Assembly: GCA_965368585.1 (NCBI GenBank)
Contig: CBDUNM010000053.1
Span: forward strand, 1-27,326
Direction: 5' to 3'
Source of the DNA: JARRQB01 sp965368585
Lineage (GTDB): Bacteria; Pseudomonadota; Gammaproteobacteria; Chromatiales; Chromatiaceae
DNA: 27,326 nt
Below the pieces are notes generated by a model. It had not been told where the DNA came from. It ran no database searches and was given only the letters and a program-made list of their open reading frames with translations. The translations under genes and the position numbers were made by a program. Below, in pieces: positions 15,564 through 23,166 of this stretch (its first letter is position 1; each line of letters opens with the position of its first letter).

Positions 15564-16022
15564 TTACAAAGGGCAGCAATACATGCGAACGCTGTTGGTG
15601 GCGGTATCGTCGCCTTTGCCTTGGGTGGGTTCGACTTTCTGCTCGAGCCCGCATACGTAGTGATTGGCCGGGCAGAACGCAGCGCCTTTCCAAAGCCCCC
15701 AGGGTGACGCGCCAGGGGCCTCTACCGGTTCCACCAGATGAGTCCTTTCACGGGTCACGAACACCTCGACTTCCTGTAGCCGTTCGTCGAACTGCGAAAA
15801 CTTCGTCAGTCCTGCGCTTTCGGCTTCCCGAATGCTGTCCATGGAGGCGCGGGCGCTTTGTTCTATGAGCGCGATTGCGGCGCGTTGCTCGTCCTTGATC
15901 GAGATATAGTCCCGGCTGGTCTCGATCGCGGTGAGCCGTCCGTCCAACTGTCCCATGTAGCGGGCACTGACGACTGCGGAGGCGACGAAGGCGATAAAAA
16001 TGGCAATCTCGACTTTTGACAT
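15564..16022 (-). CDS. Membrane-anchored coiled-coil protein with VMO-I-like C-terminal motif
   Basis: The 152-residue protein has an N-terminal membrane helix (residues ~5-20) and a coiled-coil-prone stalk (~25-95). The Cys-rich tail reads SPWGLWKGAAFCPANHYVCG, followed by KVEPTQGKGDDTATNSVRMYC. That tail matches the repeat of vitelline membrane outer layer protein I (G.W....CP...Y..G...KVE..QG..DDTA.N...C), a beta-prism fold best known in egg coats and seen in scattered secreted proteins. If exposed in the periplasm it could bind glycans. The resemblance is by eye. Confidence 0.65.
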   Translation of the reverse strand: MSKVEIAIFIAFVASAVVSARYMGQLDGRLTAIETSRDYISIKDEQRAAIALIEQSARASMDSIREAESAGLTKFSQFDERLQEVEVFVTRERTHLVEPVEAPGASPWGLWKGAAFCPANHYVCGLEQKVEPTQGKGDDTATNSVRMYCCPL

Positions 16023-16081
16023 GGTCAGTCAATAATGAATCCCGGCAATTAAGATGGCAGGGCGCCCCACAAACGCTTGCG

Positions 16082-17134
16082 CTAGTAGTAGGCGGTATCC
16101 TGATAGCGCTTCGATCGGGTGGTGCCGAAACGCGGATACAGTAAGTGATGCAGCGTTTCGACGTGACGAAAGCACATCCGAATCTGCTGACGCTCGTTGA
16201 CCGGCGAACTGCCGCCGCGGCGATGAAAGGCCATGGTGTCGGCGACGATCAAGGTATTCGCTTGTCCCACCACCTGAACTTCCTTAAGATCTTCTTTCGA
16301 ATAGGCACGGCCGTGTACTTCCATACGGCCGCTTTCGTGCAGGGGGTGAGAGACCGACCGGCCCTTCTTCTGACGCGCGATATCCACGCTGAACAGGTAC
16401 TCGTGCTTCAACCTCCGGCGGTCGAGCCGTTGCGTCTTGGGCACGACGACGAACGCGCCGTTCTCCACCGTATTGTCGTTGATGTAGTAGAAGGCCTTGA
16501 TCGAATGGTAGAAGACGTCTTCGTGCAGGATAATGTTCTGCTCGGTATCCGTTAGGCGATCCGCCGCGCGTTTCTCGCGTTGAAAAAAAGCGCCCGGCTG
16601 GTATTTCACCCGTTTTCCGACCGCCGCCGCGACCAACTCCCAGAGGACCGGATTGCGGACGACATGCTGCAAGGCGGTGGGGGAGAGCGCCTCGGTAAGT
16701 TTGCACGAATCCTGCTGAACCCCGCGAATCACCGCAGAGGTTATGGCATCCGAATCGGAAGTGAACTTGTGCGACGGTCTGTTGACCGTATTGTCGGATT
16801 GGCGATTGATCGTGTCACGGCCCGGTGCGAACGCGGCGTGATACTCCGCTCGCACTTTCTCGAATATTTCCTGTGGAAGGAAATCCGGTAGAACGATCAT
16901 GCCATCGTTGATCAGGGCTTCGGCCAGTTCCCTGCGCTCGGGCGCCACGCCTTCGAGACTGGGACGGTGTTTGATATGCTGATAAGCGGCGCGAGCGATC
17001 TGCAGTCCCGCCTTGTTAACCAGTTCTCCGCCCACCCACGCCCTGGGTCGTGACCAGAACAATCTCTGATCTGTCACGCTGCGCGAGCCGTCCAGAAACG
17101 ACTTGGCAACCTGCAGTTTCTGTTGAAGCCACAA
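16082..17134 (-). CDS. Phytanoyl-CoA dioxygenase (PhyH) family protein
   Basis: The 350-residue protein is an Fe(II)/2-oxoglutarate-type oxygenase. The metal triad is probably His204 and Asp206 in LHEDVFYHS, and His304 in ADTMAFHRRG. The 2-oxoglutarate-binding Arg is probably Arg316 or Arg319 (QIRMCFR). The N-terminal ~100 residues are basic and helical, longer than in PhyH itself. It starts at a TTG with AGAGGT 8 bp upstream. The substrate is unknown; relatives act on lipids, halogenated metabolites or antibiotic precursors. Confidence 0.82.
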   Translation of the reverse strand: MWLQQKLQVAKSFLDGSRSVTDQRLFWSRPRAWVGGELVNKAGLQIARAAYQHIKHRPSLEGVAPERRELAEALINDGMIVLPDFLPQEIFEKVRAEYHAAFAPGRDTINRQSDNTVNRPSHKFTSDSDAITSAVIRGVQQDSCKLTEALSPTALQHVVRNPVLWELVAAAVGKRVKYQPGAFFQREKRAADRLTDTEQNIILHEDVFYHSIKAFYYINDNTVENGAFVVVPKTQRLDRRRLKHEYLFSVDIARQKKGRSVSHPLHESGRMEVHGRAYSKEDLKEVQVVGQANTLIVADTMAFHRRGGSSPVNERQQIRMCFRHVETLHHLLYPRFGTTRSKRYQDTAYY

Positions 17135-17639
17135 TTGAAGAATACCTCTTGCAACCTAAATATGCCGACTTGAAACAACCGTCAATTATACCATGTATAT
17201 CCGGTAGAGAAGGTGAACGAGCGTCCGCGAGTCACGGTCGGATTTCTCGGCGTCGGATGTCCGTGGCATGTAGCCGCATTGGATCGATATCAAGCACCTA
17301 CTCCAGCTGCATCATACCTTCGCCTAAGGGGCTCGGCTCTTACGGTTGCCTTGGGGTTCGCGAAAAAACAACCTCCCATTTTTTCATACGCCGATACATC
17401 CCGTCTGACTGCGTTGCTCGTCGTTTAATTAGGCTGGCTATTCGCACGCCTCGCGCCTTGCCAGGCGGGCGTCTCAACGCCTAAAAACGCGAAGCTTTTT
17501 CCGCGCGAACCCTTAGATAGCGCGCGTCGAAGAGCGCGCGGATGGCCGCATACGGCGATCTTGAGCTAGAACGCCATAGTTCAGCGACAGCTTGGAAATA
17601 AAGGATAGGATCGGCCTGGTAAAATAATCAGGTTACCGA
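17135..17639. other. Non-coding gap, no recognised gene
   Basis: About 500 bp between the PhyH-like and YihY genes, which both run on the minus strand. It contains a CGCGCG hairpin at 17521-17540 and a poly-T/poly-A-rich patch near 17360-17390. No RNA gene or conserved small ORF is evident. Confidence 0.4.
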
Positions 17640-18560
17640 TCACGTGTTGAAGCCGTCGCCGTCGGCCGATACGCCCCGCTCGAACTCCGCGATGACCTGT
17701 GCGCCCAACAACAGAATCAAGGCGGCGAATTCAAAGCTCAACAGTACGACGATAGCCGTGGCCAGTGAGCCGTACACCAGGCTGACCAGCGACAAACGAG
17801 TGAAGTACCACACCAGGATGTGCCGCATGATCTCCCACAGTATGGCGGCGGTCAGTCCACCGAGCAGGGCGTGACGTATGTTGATGCCGCCGACCGGCAT
17901 GACCAGGTACAGCGATGTCATCAGAAGAATCAGGCCCACGACGCCTAGCAGGTACAGCACGACGCCCGAGGCGCCATCAAGCTGCCAGGTGTAACCGAAC
18001 AGGGTGACCTGTTCCGCATCCAGCCCCTGCAGGGCACCGCTGACCAGGGTGACCACCACCACGCCGATACCCACGAGCGCGATAAAGATGAACGGGATCA
18101 GGGCCGACACGAAAAAATGCCGGCGATGAATCGTGACCCTGTGGAAGAAGATCACCGACATGGCGTTTTCCAGCACCGTGAATGCCATGGTGGCGAAGAA
18201 AATCAGTACGGCCGTGCCTATCCAGCCAATCAGATTGCGGTGTTCCAGGAACGCGCCGATCTGAGTGGTCATCGCATCGGCTTTGATCGGTAGTATGAAC
18301 TCCAGGTGCGTCTGCACGCTCGCCAGCAACGCCTGTTCCGCCATAAAGTGTGACAGGCCGATCAGCAGCAAGGCGAGCAACGGTACAATGGATAGCAGGC
18401 CGTAATAGGCGACCGCGCCTGACAGCAATACGCCCTGGTTGCGCTTGAATCCTTTGAGCACACGCCACAGGAACTGACCCAGTTTGCGCAACGGAGCGAT
18501 CACCGCCGGGCCGGAGGCGCCCCGGACCCTGTCTTGGTCGTCGTCTGTCTTGTCGGCCAA
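17640..18560 (-). CDS. YihY/BrkB family inner membrane protein
   Basis: This 306-residue protein has six predicted membrane helices. The family signature LSGAVAYYGLLSIVPLLALLL sits at about residues 45-65, and a YGSLATAIVVLLSFEFAALILLLGAQ tail lies near 265-290. YihY/BrkB proteins are widespread; one was once called RNase BN in error, and their true function is unsettled. The TTG start is supported by a GAGGGGG ribosome-binding site. It is divergent from the second PhyH gene. Confidence 0.9.
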   Translation of the reverse strand: MADKTDDDQDRVRGASGPAVIAPLRKLGQFLWRVLKGFKRNQGVLLSGAVAYYGLLSIVPLLALLLIGLSHFMAEQALLASVQTHLEFILPIKADAMTTQIGAFLEHRNLIGWIGTAVLIFFATMAFTVLENAMSVIFFHRVTIHRRHFFVSALIPFIFIALVGIGVVVVTLVSGALQGLDAEQVTLFGYTWQLDGASGVVLYLLGVVGLILLMTSLYLVMPVGGINIRHALLGGLTAAILWEIMRHILVWYFTRLSLVSLVYGSLATAIVVLLSFEFAALILLLGAQVIAEFERGVSADGDGFNT

Positions 18561-18979
18561 GAGTAGCCCCCTCGGTTGCGCCTACTGTCATCGGCTTGGC
18601 AAAAATTGCAGCACTGGCAGGCGGTCCGGAGACTTCGAGTCGAGTGCGTCTGCAACAGGGACCCTGCAGCCGAGCTTCCAGGGAGGGATTGACGGCGCTC
18701 CTTGAGTCGCACTCTCCGGACCGCAGCAGCCTGAGTTAGTCACATTGCGGTTGCTGCCAACGTTTGAACGTCGTTCGCCGGTACCGGTCTCCCCGTCCAC
18801 ATCGCGTGCCTATTCGCCAGGCGGGTCGTCGCGCCGCGATTGGCGCCTTGCGGTGGTCTCTTCTGCATCGTGAACTCTCCCGTGGCCCGATCTTAGCAGA
18901 GTCGACACCTGGTTTCGGTGTAGTCCGGGTTCGAATTTTACCTGCCCGGCAGCCGCTGCTTGCGGGTAGAATCCGTACC
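18561..18979. repeat. Intergenic region with a long-range inverted repeat (18621-18632 / 18713-18724)
   Basis: In the 419-bp gap between the divergent YihY and PhyH genes, GCGGTCCGGAGA at 18621-18632 is exactly complemented by TCTCCGGACCGC at 18713-18724. A smaller hairpin around ACAGGG/CCCTG lies in between. The 104-bp unit could be a small mobile-element remnant or a structured RNA or operator. The rest holds no convincing gene. Confidence 0.55.
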
Positions 18980-19771
18980 ATGTCCGAGAACGCTTCGAAA
19001 CCGCAGCTGCAGCAGGCGCCTGCGGACGCCAAGACGCAGTTTGATCGCGACGGCTTCCTGATCCTGCGCGGTTTAGCATCCGACGCGCTGCGACAGTATA
19101 TGCAGCGTGAGATTGCCGCGGCGCTCGAACCGCCGCTGGGGCCTCTCGAGTACGAGGCGGAGGTCGAGTATCCCGGTGCGCCTGCACACATCGACGCCCC
19201 GGGCGGAAAGACGCCGCGTCGCCTGCTGCATGCCTATTCGCGCGCGCCGGTGTTCCGTGAGTGGGCGCATGCGCCGCGGATTATCGATGTGGTGGAACTG
19301 CTCATGGACAGTCATCGGCTGATGATCAGCCAGAATCACCACAATTGCATCATGACCAAGATGCCCGGCTTCAGCAGCGCCACCGGCTGGCACCAGGATA
19401 TTAGGTACTGGTGTTTTGACCGGCCGGATCTGATCAATGTGTGGTTGGCGTTGGGCGATGAATACCCGGCCAATGGCGGAATGCGGCTGATCCCCGGATC
19501 CCACCGGCTCAACATCGACCGTGGTCGACTGGATGCGGCGTTGTTTCTGCGCCCCGAACTGCCGGAAAACGCCGAATTGCTGAGCCGCGCGGTCGATGCG
19601 CGTCTGGCGGCGGGAGATGTGCTGTTTTTCCATTGCCGCACCTTCCACGCGGCTGGAAACAACACGACTCAAGACAACAAATACTCGCTGGTTTTCAGCT
19701 ATCGCGCCGAGGACAATCAGCCGATTCCGCAGACTCGATCCGCGCGCCTACTGGATATCGGCGTGCAATGA
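18980..19771 (+). CDS. Phytanoyl-CoA dioxygenase (PhyH) family protein
   Basis: This 263-residue protein is a clearer PhyH relative than the one at 16082-17134. It has an FDRDGFLILRG opening at 21-31, a TGWHQD metal motif (His138, Asp140), a WLALGDEYPANGGMRLIPGSH core, His223 in CRTFHAAGNN and a C-terminal SYR. These are the ligands of an Fe(II)/2-oxoglutarate dioxygenase. The substrate is unknown. I chose the ATG at 18980 because upstream sequence in the same frame looks non-coding and the PhyH homology begins just after it. It converges with the transglycosylase gene, with a 5-bp gap. Confidence 0.88.
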   Translation: MSENASKPQLQQAPADAKTQFDRDGFLILRGLASDALRQYMQREIAAALEPPLGPLEYEAEVEYPGAPAHIDAPGGKTPRRLLHAYSRAPVFREWAHAPRIIDVVELLMDSHRLMISQNHHNCIMTKMPGFSSATGWHQDIRYWCFDRPDLINVWLALGDEYPANGGMRLIPGSHRLNIDRGRLDAALFLRPELPENAELLSRAVDARLAAGDVLFFHCRTFHAAGNNTTQDNKYSLVFSYRAEDNQPIPQTRSARLLDIGVQ

Positions 19772-19776
19772 TGGTC

Positions 19777-20586
19777 TCAGTTCTCGATCATCGCCGTCTT
19801 GGTATAGCGGCCGAGTATGGTTTTGACGTATGAGCGGGTTTCGGCATAGGGCGGTACACCGCCGTAACGTTCGACCGAATGTTCGCCAGCATTGTAACCG
19901 GCCAGGGTCAGTTTGAGATCGCCGTCGAAGCGCTCCAGCAACCAACGCAAATAGGCCATCCCGCCGCGGAGATTCTGTGCCGGTTCGAACGGGTTGGCCA
20001 CCCCGAAACGTTTTGCCGTCGCCGGAATCAACTGCATCAGGCCAAGCGCCCCTTTCGGTGAACGTGCTTTCGGGTTGAAGTTGGACTCGGCCCTGACGAC
20101 CTCGAGTACCAGTTCAGGGTCCAGGCCATACAGCGGTGCCATCTCATAGACGGCAACGACCAGTTTCGCGCGGCGTGCATCCGAGGAGTACAGCTGCGAC
20201 CCGTCACTGTCGACGCACCACAGGGGCTTTTGTTCCACCGATGCCAGGCGCGCCATGACTCGCTCTCCCACCTTGCCACCGAGTCGCAGGGACTCACGCA
20301 GCCACGCCGCGGCGAGCGCGTCGTCGCGCGGCACTCCGCGGCCCTGAAAGTACAGCCAGCCGAGTTCGTAAGCCGCCTTGGCGTATCCGTGACGCGCGGC
20401 GGCACAGAGGTAGACGACGGCCAGATCCGGGTCTCGTTCCACGCCCTCGCCGTGTACGAAGCGTAGCGCTTGTTCGGTGACATCCGGGGGGTCGAACCGG
20501 TAGGGTTCCTTGGTCAGCGCGGCGACGTTGGCTCCGACGAACAGGGCCAGTACACAAACGATGGGACGAAGCGAGCGGGTTCTCAT
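19777..20586 (-). CDS. Exported Sel1-repeat lytic transglycosylase (SLT family)
   Basis: This 269-residue protein has a signal peptide (residues 1-~22). Two Sel1-like helical repeats follow at ~36-105, with YAKAAYELGWLYFQGRGVPRD as the clearest. The SLT lysozyme-like domain lies at ~145-265. Catalytic Glu167 lies in VVRAESNFNPKARSPKGALGLMQLIP, and the AGYNAGEHSVERYGGVPPYAET motif completes the active site. It should cleave peptidoglycan in the periplasm. The ATG at 20586 has GGAAAG upstream; a longer frame starts at 20655 but lacks a signal peptide at its N-terminus. Confidence 0.9.
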   Translation of the reverse strand: MRTRSLRPIVCVLALFVGANVAALTKEPYRFDPPDVTEQALRFVHGEGVERDPDLAVVYLCAAARHGYAKAAYELGWLYFQGRGVPRDDALAAAWLRESLRLGGKVGERVMARLASVEQKPLWCVDSDGSQLYSSDARRAKLVVAVYEMAPLYGLDPELVLEVVRAESNFNPKARSPKGALGLMQLIPATAKRFGVANPFEPAQNLRGGMAYLRWLLERFDGDLKLTLAGYNAGEHSVERYGGVPPYAETRSYVKTILGRYTKTAMIEN

Positions 20587-20639
20587 GTTTTGGTTCTTTC
20601 CACAGCCGGGATGTTCGCGAGCATGCAAAAACCACACCG

Positions 20640-20653
20640 GATAATAAATTATC
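20640..20653 (-). promoter_or_regulatory. AT-rich palindrome upstream of the transglycosylase gene
   Basis: GATAATAAATTATC is a 6-bp inverted repeat with a 2-bp centre, 54 bp upstream of the start. It resembles half-sites of the Fur 7-1-7 box, but the centre is 2 bp rather than 1, so Fur binding is doubtful. It may also be part of the promoter. Confidence 0.3.
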
Positions 20654-20689
20654 ATTTAATACAGTGTGATAGGTGCGCCATGGGACTAG

Positions 20690-21300
20690 CTACAGCGTCA
20701 AGTGTAAAAAAAACAGACAGGCATGGCACGGTGCCCGTGCATTCACCCGTCGGGCTTTGTCCCGCACCGGACTTTGCGCGGTTCCGGGTGCCTGATAGAT
20801 GCGGCAGTCGGGGCGGTGGAACGCCATCCAGGCGAACCAGAACCCGGTGGTGCTGGGCAGGACGCGGTGGTTTTTTGTCCGATATCCAGGCGCGTCGCGC
20901 GTCGCCGGTAAAGGTTACCCCTATCCGCTCGCTCTCCAGCTGCTGTTGGAGCGGAACCTTGAACCTGGCCAGCTCGGCAAATGGCCAGATTCGCGCCTGG
21001 TCGTTGTCGACGATGCCGACCACCCGTTCCTTGCGGGTCAAACTTGCCGACGTTGAAGAACAACGAGTCGCTGGCGGTGTACCCGGCATATGGATTCTTG
21101 CCGTAGTCGCGGTGGTAGCCGGTGTCCGTGGACAGCACCTTCGTGTCGGGGTAGCGAGCCCGCCAATCCGCGCAGGTGGTGTGTTCCAACGGCACCGCCT
21201 CGTGCCGCACGCCCTTGCGCGGACCGCTGATCGCCTGCCCCATGATCTACGGCCACAACGAATCCCGCTCCCGTCAAGGGGGTGTCGTAAACGCCTGCGA
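20690..21300 (-). pseudogene. Decayed DUF3179 family gene
   Basis: Three reading frames in series give DUF3179 sequence. The first has MGQAISGPRKG, LEHTTCADWRARYPDTKVLS and TGYHRDYGKNPYAGY. The second has LTRKERVVGIVDNDQARIWPFAELA. The third has TTGFWFAWMAFHRPDCRIY. Breaks are an in-frame TAG at 21247-21249 (after LWP), a frame change near 21045, and another at a T6 run (20871-20876), plus a probable one near 21268. The N-terminal half with the CPLCG-type motif is missing. The gene is therefore truncated and broken at several places; a single homopolymer error cannot explain it. Confidence 0.82.
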
Positions 21301-21437
21301 CCGTTCTCCCAGCCGGAGCAGAATCGTTTACAAGATCCTCTTGAGGGAGCAGGGCCTCACCGCGATCCTGGACAGCTATTCAGTGCGGCCGGCCCGCTCC
21401 GTCGATTGTTTCCGAGGCCCGCTACCAATGCGAAGCC

Positions 21438-22901
21438 TCAGGGAAGCACAAGGGTCATGCCCGGCAATACCTGATCGGGATCGTCCAGAATGTGCTCGTT
21501 GGCCTGATAGATCCGCCGCCAGTCGCCGATTCTGCCGTATTGGCGTGCCGACAGCCGGCTCAGCGAGTCCCCAGGTTGAAGTCGATAGACACCCCGGGGA
21601 TCAACCAAGCTGCCGGCGACGAGCAACTGGCTGTTGAACAAATTCGTTTGTGCCTGCACCACGCGCGCCGAAAGCGTTGCGTCGTCGCGATTGTCGCGCT
21701 GCTCGGCGTGCGCCAGTCGCAGCGCGTCGGCGTATTGACCGGCCTGCGTCCGAAGCGCGTCGATCGACGCCGTCCCGCCGAAACTTGCCGGCACCTGGGC
21801 TTGCTGCGACGCGAGATCGCCGCGCAACTCCGATCCGGTGGCCTCGGCGGCGGAGAGACGGGAGGTGAGTTGGTCGACATCGGCAATGAGCGCGGACTCT
21901 GATTTACTCAGGCGCTGGCGCTGCGTTTCGGTCACGTCGAGCTGGTGTTTCGTCGATTCCAGCGTCTCTTGTGTTTGTTGCAGTTGCGTGGTGGTGTTGG
22001 CAAGCATGGCCTCGAGCGCCGCTAGTTTTTGCGCGGACGAGGCCAGCGCCTGTTTCAGACGCTCACGCTCGATGGCCGCTGTCGCAAGTTCGCGCTCGCG
22101 CGACTGCAGAGAGTTTTTGGCCCGGTCGAGTTCGCCCGCCAATTGCGCGCCTTGCGCCTCGACGGTTTTCAGCTGCGACGCCTGCTCGTCCGAACGCCGA
22201 CGCTCAGCGGCTAACTCCTGCGCCGACCGATCGCGTTCGGCGTGTGCGGCCTGCAGGTCCTGGCGCAGCGTTTGTTCCCCCGCCTGCGCATCCGCATACT
22301 GTTGCTCGAGCAGGGAGAGTCGCTGTGCCGTTTTTTCTGCCTCCTGCTCCCGTTGTGTAAGCCGGGCTTGTGCATCGGCCAGCGACTGCCGCAACGTTTT
22401 CAGTTCCTGTTCGAGGGTCGCGCGCTGGCTGGCGCGTTCTTCGGACTCCGATTGCAATGCAGCCAAGCGGGTGTTGGCGTCTTCAAGCGCCCCTTCCAAC
22501 TGCCGGTGGCTCGATTTCGCCGCCTCGAGTGCAGCGCGCTCCGCCCGTAGCGTCTGCTGAGTTTCGGCCAGCGTCGATTTCAGCTGCTCGCGCGTCGACG
22601 CAATCTCGGCGCCGTCCGCGCGCAGCGATGCGACTTGCGCCTTGGTTTGTGTCAGTTCGTCGAGCGCGGCCTGCAGATCACTGTTCGCCTTGGCCAGGCT
22701 GGCCTCGGCACGAGCCGTCGTCGCCTGTTGCTCGACCAGCAGCGTCTGGAGTTGTGTGATGCGCGCATCCACGTCGGCCGACTGGGCAACAGCCGTACCG
22801 CAGCACAAGGTCAGACAGGTCGCCGAAAGCAACCCGAGCGTCTTTGCCGTCCTCTGAAACGCAACACGAATTGAAGCCAGTTTGTGGGTTGTTTTTATCA
22901 T
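21438..22901 (-). CDS. Exported coiled-coil protein with C-terminal LysM domain
   Basis: The 487-residue protein begins with a signal peptide (cleavage near AVAQS, ~40). It continues as a very long Gln/Glu/Ala/Leu heptad coiled coil (about 45-370), then a linker. It ends with a LysM domain (about 438-487: YRLQPGDSLSRLSARQYG...W..IYQAN). LysM binds peptidoglycan, so this is probably a periplasmic rod anchored to the wall, similar to FimV- or TolA-like spacers. The ATG has GGAGGGGG upstream. It is the only gene of the window with such a long coiled coil. Confidence 0.88.
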   Translation of the reverse strand: MIKTTHKLASIRVAFQRTAKTLGLLSATCLTLCCGTAVAQSADVDARITQLQTLLVEQQATTARAEASLAKANSDLQAALDELTQTKAQVASLRADGAEIASTREQLKSTLAETQQTLRAERAALEAAKSSHRQLEGALEDANTRLAALQSESEERASQRATLEQELKTLRQSLADAQARLTQREQEAEKTAQRLSLLEQQYADAQAGEQTLRQDLQAAHAERDRSAQELAAERRRSDEQASQLKTVEAQGAQLAGELDRAKNSLQSRERELATAAIERERLKQALASSAQKLAALEAMLANTTTQLQQTQETLESTKHQLDVTETQRQRLSKSESALIADVDQLTSRLSAAEATGSELRGDLASQQAQVPASFGGTASIDALRTQAGQYADALRLAHAEQRDNRDDATLSARVVQAQTNLFNSQLLVAGSLVDPRGVYRLQPGDSLSRLSARQYGRIGDWRRIYQANEHILDDPDQVLPGMTLVLP

Positions 22902-22954
22902 CGCCCCCTCCGGAAGTCTCGGTTTGTTGTTTATGGTAAAGCCGTTTTTTTATG

Positions 22955-22960
22955 ATTATA
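22955..22960 (-). promoter_or_regulatory. Probable -10 box (TATAAT) for the LysM gene
   Basis: A perfect TATAAT lies about 54 bp upstream of the ATG on the minus strand. The -35 region is weak. A CCGGC/GCCGG hairpin (22961-22976) sits between the two boxes and could be an operator. Confidence 0.5.
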
Positions 22961-23082
22961 GCCGGCGCATGTGCCGGATAACTTTGCTTCCCAACTTACG
23001 ATTTGCGATCCCAGCTCGGCGGGTTGCGACGGGTCTCTGCCATGCAAACGGCCGGTGTGAAAACCCGGCCCAGGTTCGTTAT

Positions 23083-23099
23083 GGTGCGCCCCGCGCACC
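23083..23099. terminator. GC-rich hairpin downstream of the Hsp70 gene
   Basis: GGTGCGC/GCGCACC forms a perfect 7-bp stem with a 3-nt loop, 68 bp beyond the Hsp70 stop. No T-run follows on the minus strand, so termination is uncertain. A second GCCGG/CCGGC stem lies at about 23051-23069. Confidence 0.35.
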
Positions 23100-23166
23100 G
23101 ATTTACTACGCGGCGTCGAACGCACGCCATTCGGCCGTAAAAAGGTACGCGGGGTGACCGCGGGGC

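Noticed and set aside
18920..18950. Second tRNA-like string (GGTTCGAATT)
   Set aside because: No cloverleaf can be drawn; it is followed by the start of the PhyH gene.
20640..20653. Fur box upstream of the transglycosylase
   Set aside because: The centre is 2 bp instead of 1, so it was kept only as a low-confidence palindrome, not as a Fur site.
21838..22560. 240-codon Ser/Cys/Arg-rich ORF opposite the LysM gene
   Set aside because: It is a mirror of the repetitive coiled coil and has no start signal.
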